A stretch of 64,000 bases of DNA from Enterovibrio baiacu (GCF_004120195.1 NZ_SCHN01000014.1:62001-126000), one strand, 5' to 3'; positions 1 to 11,542 are shown, counted from the stretch's first letter. The notes: a model not told the origin generated them from the sequence alone. A program made the numbers and translations.

Positions 1-505
1 GTCGAGAAAAGCCAAATGCCGATGCAACAGTAAACAAAATCTGACGCTCGCTCGGGTGCATCGAACCATCGGCGTAAGCTGCCTGAATTTGCAACTCGAG
101 GAAAAATTGGAGGAGATCAAAACGTCCGCCACAGTTGCGGCGAACATCATCCAGCACGTCATCCAACGGGAAGCCGCTTTCTTTCCCTTCACGAAAGGCA
201 TCTTGTGCTTGTCTACGAGATTCACCCTGCAACCCCATGCGATCCATGATTTCCGACGCTAAACGGATTTCATTTTCAGTTACCTGCCCTTTGGCTTTGG
301 CCACGTGCCCCATCACTGCAAAGGCACCATGAAAATACGCTTGCTGGCGCTGCTGTTGGTTCGCCCCACGAAATCCACCACCAAAGGCGACATTTTGTTT
401 CGCTTTATCGAACTTATGACCTAAAAAGAGGCCTAACAATAAGCCCGGAATGTTCCCCAGCAGGAAGCCAAAGAATGCCCCCAGCACTTTCCCCCAAACC
501 ATCAT
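1..505 (-). CDS. djlA: Co-chaperone DjlA, N-terminal part (cut by window edge)
   Basis: Reading the minus strand from 505 gives MMVWGKVLGAFFGFL, a glycine-rich single membrane segment, then a TerB-like domain with 'LASEIMDRMGL' and 'LEIQIQAAYADGSMHPSER', which matches the DjlA pattern. DjlA is an inner-membrane DnaK co-chaperone whose cytoplasmic C-terminal J domain stimulates DnaK ATPase; that J domain lies before base 1 and cannot be seen. The ATG at 502 is an equally good start because E. coli DjlA has a single Met before the W-G-K motif. The gene is divergent from lptD, the usual arrangement in Vibrio and enterics. Confidence 0.93.
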   Translation of the reverse strand, partial: MMVWGKVLGAFFGFLLGNIPGLLLGLFLGHKFDKAKQNVAFGGGFRGANQQQRQQAYFHGAFAVMGHVAKAKGQVTENEIRLASEIMDRMGLQGESRRQAQDAFREGKESGFPLDDVLDDVRRNCGGRFDLLQFFLELQIQAAYADGSMHPSERQILFTVASAFGFSR

Positions 506-551
506 CAATCTTTCTCTATTGGTTGATTTATCTTATTTGCGCCAGACATCT

Positions 552-579
552 GGAACCTAGCAGGTGCTGTTAGACGCAA
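552..579 (+). promoter_or_regulatory. Possible sigma-E-like promoter upstream of lptD
   Basis: GGAACCT at 552-558 is followed after 16 bases by CGCAA at 575-579. The first element is close to the sigma-E -35 consensus GGAACTT; the -10 match is weak. lptD and surA are sigma-E targets in E. coli, which is why the site is noted. Confidence 0.25.
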
Positions 580-676
580 TTTGCATTATCATAACCCACA
601 TTTTTCAGCAAAAATTGCTAGGACGCAGCGCAAGAGTATACCAGTGCTGTACGCCAACAACAGGATTGAGTTTTTA

Positions 677-3028
677 ATGTCACTGACAGCAAGAAGTTTT
701 TTGTCCACCATGATTTGCTTTGCCCTCTATGGACAAGCCATGGCGGAAGAGAATCCTGCCGCACAGGACGGCCAAGCACCAATGGTAATCCCAACGGATA
801 CCTGCCTCGCGCCAGAATACCGCTGCCTTAACAAAAAAGAGCAAGTCGAAGACGTTAACAACGCACCTGTCACTATCGTTGCAGATCGCGCAGAAGCGAA
901 AGCAAATGACAAGGCGATTTATAGCGGGGATGTCGTCGTTACTCAAGGTCATCGCACCATGAAGTCTGACACAGCAACCTTGCGCCAGCCTGAAAATATC
1001 GTGACGGCTGAAGGCAATGTGTATTTTCATGATGGCGAAATGGCTGTATCTGGCAAGTCACTGCAAAGTAACTTAGATACCGAAGACACCACGCTGCTCG
1101 ATGCTGAATACCAAATGATGTGTGAGCCGGGGCGCGGGCAAGCGAAACGCGTCTTTAAAAATGGCACCACGTTCTACGAACTCGAAGACGGCACCTACAC
1201 GACTTGTCCTGACAACGATGACAGTTGGCGTTTCAGTGCGGGTAAAATCGAAAAAGAAGACGGTGACATCTTTGCCGACCTCTACCATGCGCGCTTCGAA
1301 GTACTCGACACGCCGGTTTTTTATCTCCCGTACCTTCGCGTACCGGTTGAAGATGGCCGACTAACGGGCTTCCTCTACCCGTCGATCAGTTGGAATGATA
1401 ATGACGGGGTCGAACTTTCGACGCCATTTTATTGGAACATCCACCCGCAAACGGACATGCTGATCACACCGAAGTACATGTCCAACCGCGGCACCTTCTT
1501 AACGGTTGAACCTCGTTACCTGACAAAAGCAGGCAGCGGCTCCATGGTCATTGAGTACATGGGCCAAGATGATCTCTATACCGATTATTCGAAAAGCTGG
1601 GGCTTTAACTGGCAACATGCGGGTATTCAAGATCATTGGAAGTATGACGTTGATTACAGCAAAGTCAGCGACATCAACTATTTTACGCGTCACACCGACT
1701 CTCGCGTTGGTAACCGTGAAGACAACACCTTGCTACAAACTGGCAGCGTGTCTTACCGTGATGAGAATTGGAACAGCACCTTAAACGTCCGAAACTTTCA
1801 AGCATTGAGTGACAATGCGTCGGTCTATCGTCTATTGCCCCAGCTTGCCTTTAACTACTACCGTCCTGAGATGGGCTATGGTTTAGACTTTTCTATGCCA
1901 AGCCAAATCAGCAAATTTGCTACCGACGATAACAGCAAACCAGATTCAACACGCATCAATGTGGAACCAACACTGACACTGCCTTACACCTTGCCATGGC
2001 TGACTGCGACCGCCGAAGGTAAAGTGTTTTATACCTATTACGATCAAACCAACATTGAAGGCGTACAAGGCATAAATGGCGAAACGTTAGAGTCTACGGT
2101 GTCTCGCGTGGTGCCGATGGCAAGACTGCACAGCGTGATCACACTAGAACGTGATACCTCAATCTGGGGAAGTGACTACACCCAAACCTTAGAGCCACAG
2201 GTTCAATACCTTTACATCAAAGACGTTGACCAAAGTGGTATCTATAACCCAGTAAATTACTCAGGCGGTGGCTATGACACGGCCAGATTGCAAACGGACT
2301 ACTACGGTCTGTTTCGTGCGAACCAGTTTAGCAGCGTGGACTACATCAACCCAGCGAACCAATTTACCATTGGTGCCGCCTCTCGCTTCTTTGATGACGG
2401 GTACAAAGAGCGCTTCAACATCGCCTTTGGTCAAATTTACTATCTCGATAGACAAAAAAGCCAAACCGACAATGCCATCAACTATTCAGCCTGGGCCGTT
2501 GAGACGGAGCTTAACGTGAATGATCAGTGGTTTGTCCGTGGCTCGGTGGAATACGACAGCAATATCGAGAGCTTGCAGTTTGGTAATGCGACCGTGGAAT
2601 ACCGCGATGGCGGCTTCTTTGCGCAAACCAGTTACCGTTACGTTTCAAAAGATTACATTTCCAGCACCATCGGCTCTGAAAACTTAGATTTGATTACAGA
2701 AGACGGTATTTCTCAAGCGGGTATCGTGACTGGTTTCCCAATAGGGAAAGGCGTGAGCTTCAGAGGCCAGTACTTCCAAGACCTGACGCAAAATATCATG
2801 CTGGAAAACCAATTTGGTTTCACGTACCGCTCCGATTGTTGGGTTATCGGCCTGAGCTACAACGAGTATCTACTGTCGCGCAGTAACATCAACAACGATG
2901 CACGATATGACAACAGTGTTTCCTTGTCATTTAGCTTACTTGGTTTGGGCGATGGCGCTGGATTTGGATACGACTCAGCAAGCGGCAATGCATTGGGGTA
3001 TCGCAGCCCATTCGGATTAAAAAATTAA
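677..3028 (+). CDS. lptD: LPS-assembly outer membrane protein LptD
   Basis: LptD forms, with lipoprotein LptE, the outer-membrane translocon that inserts lipopolysaccharide into the outer leaflet. From the ATG at 677 the protein is 783 residues, the usual length. It begins with a signal peptide ending near A-M-A/E, followed by the OstA/LptA-like jellyroll ('ADRAEAKANDKAIYSGDVVV', about residues 65-185) and a long beta-barrel. An in-frame ATG at 581 is possible, but the signal peptide and an AGGA element support 677. Mature cysteines occur in TDTC, YRC, MMC, TTC and SDC; the C-terminal site has one Cys (SDCW) where E. coli has two adjacent. The stop overlaps the GTG/ATG region of surA (TAATG at 3026-3030), so the genes are probably co-transcribed with surA and pdxA. 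Confidence 0.97.
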   Translation: MSLTARSFLSTMICFALYGQAMAEENPAAQDGQAPMVIPTDTCLAPEYRCLNKKEQVEDVNNAPVTIVADRAEAKANDKAIYSGDVVVTQGHRTMKSDTATLRQPENIVTAEGNVYFHDGEMAVSGKSLQSNLDTEDTTLLDAEYQMMCEPGRGQAKRVFKNGTTFYELEDGTYTTCPDNDDSWRFSAGKIEKEDGDIFADLYHARFEVLDTPVFYLPYLRVPVEDGRLTGFLYPSISWNDNDGVELSTPFYWNIHPQTDMLITPKYMSNRGTFLTVEPRYLTKAGSGSMVIEYMGQDDLYTDYSKSWGFNWQHAGIQDHWKYDVDYSKVSDINYFTRHTDSRVGNREDNTLLQTGSVSYRDENWNSTLNVRNFQALSDNASVYRLLPQLAFNYYRPEMGYGLDFSMPSQISKFATDDNSKPDSTRINVEPTLTLPYTLPWLTATAEGKVFYTYYDQTNIEGVQGINGETLESTVSRVVPMARLHSVITLERDTSIWGSDYTQTLEPQVQYLYIKDVDQSGIYNPVNYSGGGYDTARLQTDYYGLFRANQFSSVDYINPANQFTIGAASRFFDDGYKERFNIAFGQIYYLDRQKSQTDNAINYSAWAVETELNVNDQWFVRGSVEYDSNIESLQFGNATVEYRDGGFFAQTSYRYVSKDYISSTIGSENLDLITEDGISQAGIVTGFPIGKGVSFRGQYFQDLTQNIMLENQFGFTYRSDCWVIGLSYNEYLLSRSNINNDARYDNSVSLSFSLLGLGDGAGFGYDSASGNALGYRSPFGLKN

Positions 3029-3051
3029 TGACGACATCTTTGGAAAAGCAA

Positions 3052-4350
3052 ATGAAAAAATGGACGAAAGCTTTACTGGCCGTTGCTATCTCTGCCAGTT
3101 CGTTATCAGTGTCGGCCGCTCCGGCAGAACTTGATCGCGTCATTACCGTGGTCAACGAGGGCGTAATTCTTTCTAGCGATATTGATGCACTAAAGAAAAC
3201 GGTATCACTGAACGCTAAGGCGGAAAATTTACCGCCAGAAGATGTGCTCGAACAGCAGATCCTCGACCAATTGATACTTGAAGAATTACAGCTTCAAGAA
3301 GCGAAACGCCTTGGTATTCGAATTGATGATTCGCGTTTAGAGCAAGCCATTGATGGCATTGCAAAAGACAAAAATACCTCAGTAAAACAGCTGCGTAGCG
3401 AATTAAAAGCCAACGGCATTTCTTGGGCTCAGTATCGCGACCAAATTCGTCGTGAGATGACCATCAGCGAAGCGCGAAATGCGCAGGTTCGCCGACGCAT
3501 CAGTATCTTGCCGCAAGAAGTGGAATCGTTAGCAACGCAGCTTAATGCAAAAAATCTTGAGAAAGTCGAGTACCGCCTCAGTCATATCCAACTTCGTCTC
3601 GACGAAGATGCAGATAAAGCAGAACGCGATAGCGTCTCTGACAACGCTGATGAGATAGTGACAGAGCTAAAAACAGGCCGTGACTTTGCCGCCCTTGCCC
3701 TTGCCAATTCAAAAGGACCTAAAGCCTTAGAGGGGGGTGATTGGGGATGGATGCGACTCGAAGAGATGCCGACGATTTTCGCTGATCATATCGGTAATAA
3801 TGGTAAAGGTGCCATCATCGGTCCTTTCCGAAGCGGTGTGGGTTATCACATCCTTAAAATTACGGATGTTAAGGGCCTTGAGTCCGTGGCAGTTACCGAA
3901 GTTAAAGCGCGTCACATTCTCATTAAACCGTCGATTGTCTTGAGTGATGAAGGTGCGCAGCGCCAATTGAAGTTGATTACTCAACAAATCAATGACGGTG
4001 ACAAAACCTTTGAAGAACTGGCGGAACAATACAGCGCCGATTCTGGCTCAGCCGTAAAAGGTGGTGACTTAGGTTGGCAAACTACGGAGATTTACGTCCC
4101 TGAGTTTAAAGACAAAGTCGATACGCTATCAGAAGGCGTTATCAGTGAACCGTTTAAAACCGTTCATGGTTGGCACATTGTAGAAGTCCTTGATCGTCGC
4201 CAAGCTGATCGGACGGACGCTGCCATGCAAAACCGCGCATACCGCATGCTCCTAAACCGTAAGTTCAATGAAGAAGCACAAGCATGGCTGCAGGAGCTTC
4301 GTGCAGGTGCGTATGTTGAACAAGTGGGTGATGAAAATGACAACAGCTAA
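3052..4350 (+). CDS. surA: Periplasmic chaperone / peptidyl-prolyl isomerase SurA
   Basis: SurA escorts unfolded outer-membrane proteins such as LptD to the BAM complex. The start at 3052 ([12 protein letters not shown]...) gives a clean signal peptide ending in V-S-A/A-P and has GGAAAAG upstream; an in-frame ATG at 3028 overlapping the lptD stop would add eight residues. Residues from about 25 to 165 are the SurA N-terminal chaperone domain ('[18 protein letters not shown]'). Two parvulin domains follow, recognisable by 'RLSHIQLRL' and 'KARHILIKP', each with the G-G-D-W/L-G-W signature. Length 432 residues is normal. The end overlaps the start of pdxA by 14 bases. Confidence 0.97.
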   Translation: MKKWTKALLAVAISASSLSVSAAPAELDRVITVVNEGVILSSDIDALKKTVSLNAKAENLPPEDVLEQQILDQLILEELQLQEAKRLGIRIDDSRLEQAIDGIAKDKNTSVKQLRSELKANGISWAQYRDQIRREMTISEARNAQVRRRISILPQEVESLATQLNAKNLEKVEYRLSHIQLRLDEDADKAERDSVSDNADEIVTELKTGRDFAALALANSKGPKALEGGDWGWMRLEEMPTIFADHIGNNGKGAIIGPFRSGVGYHILKITDVKGLESVAVTEVKARHILIKPSIVLSDEGAQRQLKLITQQINDGDKTFEELAEQYSADSGSAVKGGDLGWQTTEIYVPEFKDKVDTLSEGVISEPFKTVHGWHIVEVLDRRQADRTDAAMQNRAYRMLLNRKFNEEAQAWLQELRAGAYVEQVGDENDNS

Positions 4351-5332
4351 TCCGCAACGCATTGCCATTACGCCGGGAGAGCCCGCTGGCATAGGTCCAG
4401 ATTTGGTGTTGGCGCTTGCACATGACAAATGGGCGCATGAGTTAGTCATTTGCGGAAATAAAGAAATGCTGGCTCAGCGTGCCAAGCTATTGGGTCTCGA
4501 CGTCACCTTGGTGGACTATAACCCAGACGCTACACCGAAAGCGCACACACCGGGTACGCTCGTTGTGTGCGATGAGCCATTGGATGCCGAGGTTGTTGCA
4601 GGCCAGCTCAATGAAGCGAATGGCAAATATGTGCTAAACACATTGAGCCGCGCGGCTGAAGGTAACATGCAAGGCGAGTTTGCCGCCGTGGTAACAGGCC
4701 CGGTCCACAAAGGCGTGATTAATCGCTCTGGCGTTTCGTTTAGCGGGCACACAGAGTTTTTCCAACACCAAGCCAATGTGCAACAAGTCGTGATGATGCT
4801 TGCCACTGAAGGCTTGCGCGTTGCACTGGTGACAACGCATATCCCTCTCGCTTATGTGTCAAAAGCCATTACCGAAGAACGGCTTTTTCAAGTCATCCAC
4901 ATTTTGCATGATGATTTGAAATCTAAGTTCGGGATTGCAGAGCCTAAAATCTATGTGTGTGGTTTAAATCCGCATGCAGGTGAAGACGGCTGCTTGGGCA
5001 GAGAAGAGATCGAAGTGATTGAACCTGCTCTTGAAAAGTTGCGTGAACAAGGGATGAATCTGGTGGGTCCATTGCCCGCAGATACCCTTTTCCAAGACAA
5101 GTACCTTAAAGAAGCAGATGCCGTGTTAGCGATGTATCACGATCAGGGCCTGCCTGTGTTAAAATTTAAAGGATTTGGTAAGTCAGTCAACATTACGCTT
5201 GGACTGCCTTTTATCCGAACTTCTGTAGATCATGGTACCGCATTGGATTTAGCTGGTACCGGAACGGCGGATACTGGAAGCCTGCGGACAGCGCTCTCCC
5301 ACGCCCTTGAATTAGTAGATAAGAAAGCATGA
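4337..5332 (+). CDS. pdxA: 4-hydroxythreonine-4-phosphate dehydrogenase PdxA
   Basis: PdxA oxidises 4-phosphohydroxy-L-threonine in the DXP-dependent pathway to pyridoxal 5'-phosphate. The start '[12 protein letters not shown]', the metal-binding histidines in 'SGHTEFF' and '[11 protein letters not shown]', and the C-terminal 'DTGSLRTAL' are family hallmarks. ATG at 4337 has GGGTG six bases upstream; ATG at 4331 is an alternative two codons longer. At 331 residues it is the same size as the E. coli protein. Its first codons overlap the surA end and its stop overlaps the rsmA start (ATGA at 5329-5332), so translation is likely coupled along the operon. Confidence 0.97.
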   Translation: MTTANPQRIAITPGEPAGIGPDLVLALAHDKWAHELVICGNKEMLAQRAKLLGLDVTLVDYNPDATPKAHTPGTLVVCDEPLDAEVVAGQLNEANGKYVLNTLSRAAEGNMQGEFAAVVTGPVHKGVINRSGVSFSGHTEFFQHQANVQQVVMMLATEGLRVALVTTHIPLAYVSKAITEERLFQVIHILHDDLKSKFGIAEPKIYVCGLNPHAGEDGCLGREEIEVIEPALEKLREQGMNLVGPLPADTLFQDKYLKEADAVLAMYHDQGLPVLKFKGFGKSVNITLGLPFIRTSVDHGTALDLAGTGTADTGSLRTALSHALELVDKKA

Positions 5333-6138
5333 GCGATAACGTCCACTTAGGTCACCGCGCCCGTAAGCGCTTCGGCCAGAACTTCCTGAACGATCCGTAC
5401 ATCATTGACGGCATTGTGTCGGCCATCAACCCACAGCCAGGTGAAAACCTGGTAGAAATCGGTCCTGGCCTTGGTGCACTGACTGAGCCTGTGGCAAACG
5501 AAGTCGATAAACTGAGCGTGGTTGAACTGGACCGCGATTTGGCTGAGCGTCTACGCCACCACCCAGTATTGTCGAAGAAGTTGACGATTTATGAAGGCGA
5601 TGCCATGAAGTTTGATTTCACGGCGCTGTCTTCACCAGAAAACCCGCTACGTATTTTCGGTAACCTGCCGTACAACGTATCAACGCCATTGATGTTCCAC
5701 CTTTTCACTTTCGCAGGCGCTGTGAAAGACATGCACTTTATGTTGCAAAAAGAAGTGGTTAACCGTCTGGCTGCGGGCCCTGGTAGTAAAGCATATGGTC
5801 GTTTGACCGTGATGGCACAATATTACTGCAAAGTTGTTCCAGTACTTGAAGTGCCACCAGAAGCGTTTACACCTGCACCTAAAGTCGATTCAGCGGTCGT
5901 CAGATTGATCCCGCATAAAGAACTACCGCACCCGGCAACGAGCCTTAAGTGGTTGGAACGTGTTTGCCGCGAAGGTTTTAATCAGCGTCGTAAAACTGTA
6001 CGTAACTGTTTCAAGGCCTTGCTTGATGCAGACACGTTAGTGGCACTAGGCATTGATCCAACAACACGCCCTGAGAACCTCACTCTGGCACAGTTTGTTG
6101 CCATGGCTAACTGGTTGGATGCAAACCAACAACAATAA
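5329..6138 (+). CDS. rsmA: 16S rRNA dimethyladenosine transferase RsmA (KsgA)
   Basis: RsmA dimethylates two adjacent adenines in the 3' hairpin of 16S rRNA late in small-subunit assembly. The SAM-binding motif '[12 protein letters not shown]' (about residues 44-55), the acidic 'VELDRD' and the catalytic '[14 protein letters not shown]' are all present, and the N-terminal '[12 protein letters not shown]' is typical. Length 269 residues is standard. The start codon overlaps the pdxA stop, and apaG follows 20 bases downstream in the conserved pdxA-rsmA-apaG-apaH order. Confidence 0.98.
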   Translation: MSDNVHLGHRARKRFGQNFLNDPYIIDGIVSAINPQPGENLVEIGPGLGALTEPVANEVDKLSVVELDRDLAERLRHHPVLSKKLTIYEGDAMKFDFTALSSPENPLRIFGNLPYNVSTPLMFHLFTFAGAVKDMHFMLQKEVVNRLAAGPGSKAYGRLTVMAQYYCKVVPVLEVPPEAFTPAPKVDSAVVRLIPHKELPHPATSLKWLERVCREGFNQRRKTVRNCFKALLDADTLVALGIDPTTRPENLTLAQFVAMANWLDANQQQ

Positions 6139-6158
6139 TAAAAGGACACATTACAGGG

Positions 6159-6536
6159 ATGGTAAACAACAATTTTACGGTTCGCGTGCTTACGCATTAT
6201 GTTGAAGAACAATCTGAACCGGATAATAAACGTTATGTGTTCTCATACACGGTCACGATTGAAAACAATGGTGACCGTGATGCGCAGCTTTTACGTCGTA
6301 AATGGCTGGTTACTGACGCAAACGAGAAGAAGTTAGTGATTGAAGGGGAAGGTGTTGTCGGCGAGCAGCCGGTGATCCAAGCGGGCGATCAATACACTTA
6401 TACCAGCGGTACGGTGATAGAAACCCCCGTCGGTGTGATGCAAGGCCATTACGCCATGCAGTACGATGACGACGAAACGCCGTTTACCATCGACATTGCT
6501 CCTTTCCGTCTTGCTCTGCCAAATATCCTTCACTAG
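6159..6536 (+). CDS. apaG: ApaG domain protein (Co2+/Mg2+ efflux protein ApaG)
   Basis: A 125-residue single-domain protein with the fibronectin-III-like ApaG fold: 'YVFSYTVTIENNGD', 'LLRRKWLVTD' and the glycine-rich 'VVGEQPVIQAGDQYTYTSG'. The biochemical role of ApaG is poorly defined; Salmonella corA-resistance work linked it to cobalt/magnesium efflux. It lies between rsmA and apaH, its usual place. AAAGGA at 6141-6146 and ACAGGG just before the ATG could serve as ribosome-binding site. Confidence 0.95.
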   Translation: MVNNNFTVRVLTHYVEEQSEPDNKRYVFSYTVTIENNGDRDAQLLRRKWLVTDANEKKLVIEGEGVVGEQPVIQAGDQYTYTSGTVIETPVGVMQGHYAMQYDDDETPFTIDIAPFRLALPNILH

Positions 6537-6544
6537 GAGTTTTC

Positions 6545-7381
6545 TTGGCTACCTATCTTGTTGGCGATATTCAAGGTTGCTATTCCGATCTTCGCAACTT
6601 GCTTGATATCGCCAAATTTGATCCCAACATCGATCATCTTTACATCGCAGGCGATCTTGTCGCGCGAGGCCCTGATTCACTAGCCGTACTTCGCTTTGTG
6701 CGCGATCTTGGCGAACACGGACATGCCGTTCTAGGGAACCACGATCTTCACCTTCTTGCGGTTGCGGAAGGGATCATGAAGGTTAAGGCAAAAGACAAAA
6801 CCCTCCCTATACTCGACGCGCCTGATAGCAAGGTGTTACTGACCTGGCTGCGACACCAACCTCTACTTATTCATAAAGCATTGGATAACGGTACATCGCC
6901 GGGCTTTGTCATGACACACGCTGGCATACCACCCGTTTGGGATCTCGCTAAAGCACAAAAACACGCCCAAGACGTGGAGGCCGTGTTACGCAGCGATCGC
7001 TATCTATGGCTTTTGCAAAACATGTATGCGAACGAACCGTCTGTATGGTCAAAGTCTTTGGAAGGTATTGAACGACTTCGCTACATCATTAATGCATTTA
7101 CCCGCATGCGCTTTCTCACCGCCGTTGGTGGTTTAGACATGGCCTGCAAGCTCCCACCTAACAAGATACATGACAACTCACTCGTGCCTTGGTTTGATGT
7201 TCAGCGTCATAAACCCATGAAAGAGACAATGGTATTTGGTCACTGGGCTGCACTGAATGGCGTGTTTCAAGAGAATATCTTGGGGCTAGATACGGGGTGT
7301 GTCTGGGGCGGTGCGCTGACCATGGTACGTTGGGAAGATGGGCAAAGATTTTCACTTCCTTGCCCGATACATGCTGACTAA
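6545..7381 (+). CDS. apaH: Symmetrical Ap4A hydrolase ApaH (TTG start)
   Basis: ApaH cleaves diadenosine tetraphosphate to two ADP and also removes Np4 caps from RNA. The metallophosphoesterase motifs GDIQGCY, GDLVARGPDS and GNHDLHLL appear in order within the first 65 residues, followed by 'MTHAGIPP' and 'GHWAALNG'. No ATG fits: translation must begin at TTG 6545, which has AGGAG at 6535-6539, eight bases after the apaG stop. The non-ATG start may keep expression low. 278 residues, normal length; it ends 20 bases from the convergent folA stop. Confidence 0.96.
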   Translation: MATYLVGDIQGCYSDLRNLLDIAKFDPNIDHLYIAGDLVARGPDSLAVLRFVRDLGEHGHAVLGNHDLHLLAVAEGIMKVKAKDKTLPILDAPDSKVLLTWLRHQPLLIHKALDNGTSPGFVMTHAGIPPVWDLAKAQKHAQDVEAVLRSDRYLWLLQNMYANEPSVWSKSLEGIERLRYIINAFTRMRFLTAVGGLDMACKLPPNKIHDNSLVPWFDVQRHKPMKETMVFGHWAALNGVFQENILGLDTGCVWGGALTMVRWEDGQRFSLPCPIHAD

Positions 7382-7401
7382 CGTTTAAAGCGAAGATCAA
7401 C

Positions 7402-7881
7402 TTATCTATCGAGTACAACAAACTCCATGTTGTACTTGTTCTTCTCATCCGCAACGTAGTGCTCAGAGTGGCTGGTTTTCCACCCTTCTCCCCAAGCAGG
7501 GAAACAGGTGTCGCCCTCAATATCTGCATCGATAAAGGTTAGATACAGACGATCAGCCATAGGAAGCGATGCTTCATAAATCGTTCCGCCACCAATGATC
7601 ACTGCCTCTTCCACACCGTCAACCAAGGTCAGTGCTTGATCGATGCTGGTCACGCTTTCAACGCCTTCCGCCATCCATTCACTGTTACGGCTAACGATGA
7701 TATTTCGACGTCCTGGTAGTGGCCTACCAATAGACTCATAGGTTTTGCGCCCCATGATCACAGGCTTTCCCACTGTGTTGTGTTTGAACCAACCAAAATC
7801 GGCAGGCAAATGCCATGGCATCGTGTTGTCTTTACCGATGATTCGATTTTTTGCCATCGCTGCGATCATGCTGATTTTCAT
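7402..7881 (-). CDS. folA: Dihydrofolate reductase FolA
   Basis: Reduces dihydrofolate to tetrahydrofolate with NADPH; the target of trimethoprim. The N-terminus 'MISMIAAMAKNRIIGKDN' (with K2), 'MPWHLPADFGWFK' containing the catalytic Asp of the family, 'VIMGRKTYESIGRPLPGR' and 'EAVIIGGGTIYE' cover all the substrate and NADPH contacts. 159 residues is the chromosomal type I length. It is convergent with apaH and lies downstream of yjjPB on the same strand. Confidence 0.98.
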   Translation of the reverse strand: MKISMIAAMAKNRIIGKDNTMPWHLPADFGWFKHNTVGKPVIMGRKTYESIGRPLPGRRNIIVSRNSEWMAEGVESVTSIDQALTLVDGVEEAVIIGGGTIYEASLPMADRLYLTFIDADIEGDTCFPAWGEGWKTSHSEHYVADEKNKYNMEFVVLDR

Positions 7882-7936
7882 CGTGAACAGATTTCCTTTG
7901 TCATTGAGCGTCGTATTTTATCCAAAGATCGCTATG

Positions 7937-8401
7937 CTACACCACGGACTTTCTGCGGTAAAACAAGAGTCCTGGCATTGCCAAACCGATCGCTAATGCA
8001 GCGATCATAAACAGCGCTTTAATGCCATTGTTCATCATGGTTGCCCACAGTTCGTCGTTGAATCCCAAACTGTTAATTTCCACTAATGCAATCATGGCCT
8101 TGAACGCAAATACGCCCGGCACCATAGGGATGATCGCAGCAACGGTAAACACCTTAGGGTGCGCCATAAAACGTTGAGACCAGTACACACCGACCATGCC
8201 GACCAAGGTTGCAGCACACAGTGTGGCCCACTCAATCGGCACGCCATAGTGCATCAAAAGGTATCGACTTCCATGCCCAATCGCGCCGCCGATGGCACAG
8301 TATTTAAGTGCTTTCACGGGGACATTAAATACTAAAGCAAACCCAACAGCAGGAACCGCTGCAAACAACATGTCATGAAGAAGGCCAAGTAGCAGAGTCA
8401 T
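7937..8401 (-). CDS. yjjB: ThrE-family exporter small subunit (YjjB-like)
   Basis: A 154-residue integral membrane protein with four or five hydrophobic segments and 'AIIPMVPGVFAFKAMIA', the signature of the YjjB/ThrE_2 half of split threonine/serine-type exporters. In E. coli YjjP and YjjB together export succinate; the substrate here is unknown. The ATG at 8401 has GGGGGTGG just upstream and overlaps the yjjP stop as ATGA, so the two subunits are translationally coupled. A longer reading to 8485 runs through yjjP and is rejected. Confidence 0.9.
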   Translation of the reverse strand: MTLLLGLLHDMLFAAVPAVGFALVFNVPVKALKYCAIGGAIGHGSRYLLMHYGVPIEWATLCAATLVGMVGVYWSQRFMAHPKVFTVAAIIPMVPGVFAFKAMIALVEINSLGFNDELWATMMNNGIKALFMIAALAIGLAMPGLLFYRRKSVV

Positions 8402-9192
8402 AACCACCCCCAAATGCCCGTCACATTCATCGCGCCTACAATGCCAAGACTGGTAGCAAGGGTCAGCAAACTCGCCATCACCCAACGGGCAATGCCCATA
8501 TTGACGTAACCTTTCACCATGTCAGACACCGCGTTGATCAGCGGGAAGCCTGGCACCAACATCAGTACTGACGATGCCATAGCAAGATAAGGCTGGTTGC
8601 CGATGTTCATCATTGCGCCGATGCTCGACACGAGTGTTGTCACAAACGCCGTAACACCAAAGTTCAGCAAAGGGTTGAATTGACGATGGCCGATTTCCTG
8701 ACGCACAACCATACCGATGAAAGACGCGACAAATGTTAAGGCAAACACTGACTCGTCACCACCGGACAGGCGGCTGAAACTCGCACATGAAAGACCGATA
8801 ACAATAGCAACAAGCCAACGGTTATAGCGCTGAGGGGAAATACGATTCAGGCGTGTTTTTACGCCATCTTTATCAAGGAGATGTTTCTCCGTCATGATCA
8901 AGATGCGCTGGATCTCGGTGATCACCCGCATGTTGATCCCACGATCCGGGCAGCGACGCGCCGTCGTAATACAGTGATCATTGTGTATCGTGGTGATCAC
9001 CATCGAACTGGCTGACAACGATATTTCCACACTGTCTAAGCCAAGTGCCTCACCCAATCGACAACAAATATCGCTCACCAAACGGCTTTCCGCACCGTGT
9101 TGAAGTAACATTTGCCCCGCTTGGCTCACTAAGCGGGAAAGGTTCCGCTGCGCCTCTTCATCCATTCCACTGACTCCCTGCGCCATGCTCAT
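8398..9192 (-). CDS. yjjP: ThrE-family exporter large subunit (YjjP-like)
   Basis: Partner of the gene that follows it. Residues up to about 125 are a cytoplasmic domain with 'LLQHGAESRLVSDICCRLGEALGLDSVEISL' type ThrE features (the conserved G-A-E-S/T-x-R), and the rest carries about five membrane segments including 'VLMLVPGFPLINAVSDM'. 264 residues. GAGGGA lies directly before the ATG at 9192; ATG at 9186, two codons later, has better spacing and may be the real start. The domain split and length match E. coli YjjP. Confidence 0.9.
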   Translation of the reverse strand: MSMAQGVSGMDEEAQRNLSRLVSQAGQMLLQHGAESRLVSDICCRLGEALGLDSVEISLSASSMVITTIHNDHCITTARRCPDRGINMRVITEIQRILIMTEKHLLDKDGVKTRLNRISPQRYNRWLVAIVIGLSCASFSRLSGGDESVFALTFVASFIGMVVRQEIGHRQFNPLLNFGVTAFVTTLVSSIGAMMNIGNQPYLAMASSVLMLVPGFPLINAVSDMVKGYVNMGIARWVMASLLTLATSLGIVGAMNVTGIWGWL

Positions 9193-9269
9193 TCCCTCGT
9201 ATAGTTTGACCGCAATATGATGAACTTCGGTTTTACGTCAATTCTGTTCGGTTTACTTTGATTTGGGCG

Positions 9270-9297
9270 AAAAAAAACCGCCTATTAAGGCGGTTTC
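9270..9297 (-). terminator. Rho-independent terminator after obgE
   Basis: On the minus strand AACCGCC-TTAATA-GGCGGTT is followed by a run of T. It lies just below the obgE stop and separates that operon from yjjP. Confidence 0.9.
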
Positions 9298-9311
9298 TTA
9301 TTGGGAGATAG

Positions 9312-10767
<1,456 letters not shown>

Positions 10768-10818
10768 TACCCAAGTGACTTTAAGCTGAAAATTCAGCGG
10801 GTTAAAGTCACTTGGGTA
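10768..10818. repeat. Long inverted repeat with TACCCAAGTGACTTTAA arms
   Basis: TACCCAAGTGACTTTAA (10768-10784) is repeated exactly in reverse complement at 10802-10818, and the centre adds GCTGAA/TTCAGC. The whole can fold into a hairpin of more than 20 base pairs. The outer bases resemble a second palindrome at 41116-41155, which suggests a dispersed repeat family rather than a simple terminator. Confidence 0.85.
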
Positions 10819-10825
10819 CACAACA

Positions 10826-10855
10826 AAAAGCCCCGCCTAAAGGCAGGGCTTCTAA
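10826..10855 (-). terminator. Rho-independent terminator after rpmA
   Basis: Minus strand: AAGCCCTGCC-TTTA-GGCGGGGCTTTTT, a GC-rich stem (one mismatch) followed by T residues, 18 bases beyond the rpmA stop. Confidence 0.88.
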
Positions 10856-10872
10856 ATTAGAATCGAGTGCTA

Positions 10873-11130
<258 letters not shown>

Positions 11131-11147
11131 TTATCTCTTCTCCTAAA

Positions 11148-11459
11148 TTAAGCGCTGATGCCAGTGATTTTGACTTCAGTGAACCACTGACGGTGGCCCA
11201 TTTGCTTACGAGAATGCTTACGACGACGGAACTTAACGATTTTAACTTTGTCGCCACGACCGTGAGTAACTACTTCAGCAGTTACTTTACCGCCTGCTAC
11301 GAATGGTGCACCAACAGCGATTTCTTCGCCATTAGCTACCAGCAGAACAGTGTCAAATTCAACAGTTGAGCCAGTCTCGATGTCTAGCTTTTCCAAGCGA
11401 AGAGTTTGACCTTCACTTACACGGTGTTGTTTACCACCACTTTGGAAAACTGCGTACAT
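11148..11459 (-). CDS. rplU: 50S ribosomal protein L21
   Basis: 103 residues, beginning [18 protein letters not shown] and ending with '[13 protein letters not shown]', the conserved L21 ends. It binds 23S rRNA. First gene of the rplU-rpmA operon, with GCGGAG upstream of the ATG. Confidence 0.99.
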   Translation of the reverse strand: MYAVFQSGGKQHRVSEGQTLRLEKLDIETGSTVEFDTVLLVANGEEIAVGAPFVAGGKVTAEVVTHGRGDKVKIVKFRRRKHSRKQMGHRQWFTEVKITGISA

Positions 11460-11542
11460 GGTTTTCTCCGCATTTCCGCACAGCCTACTGCGTTTAAAAA
11501 TTGTGCAGCGAGGGGTGCATTTAATTCATCAATAGGGCGCGA

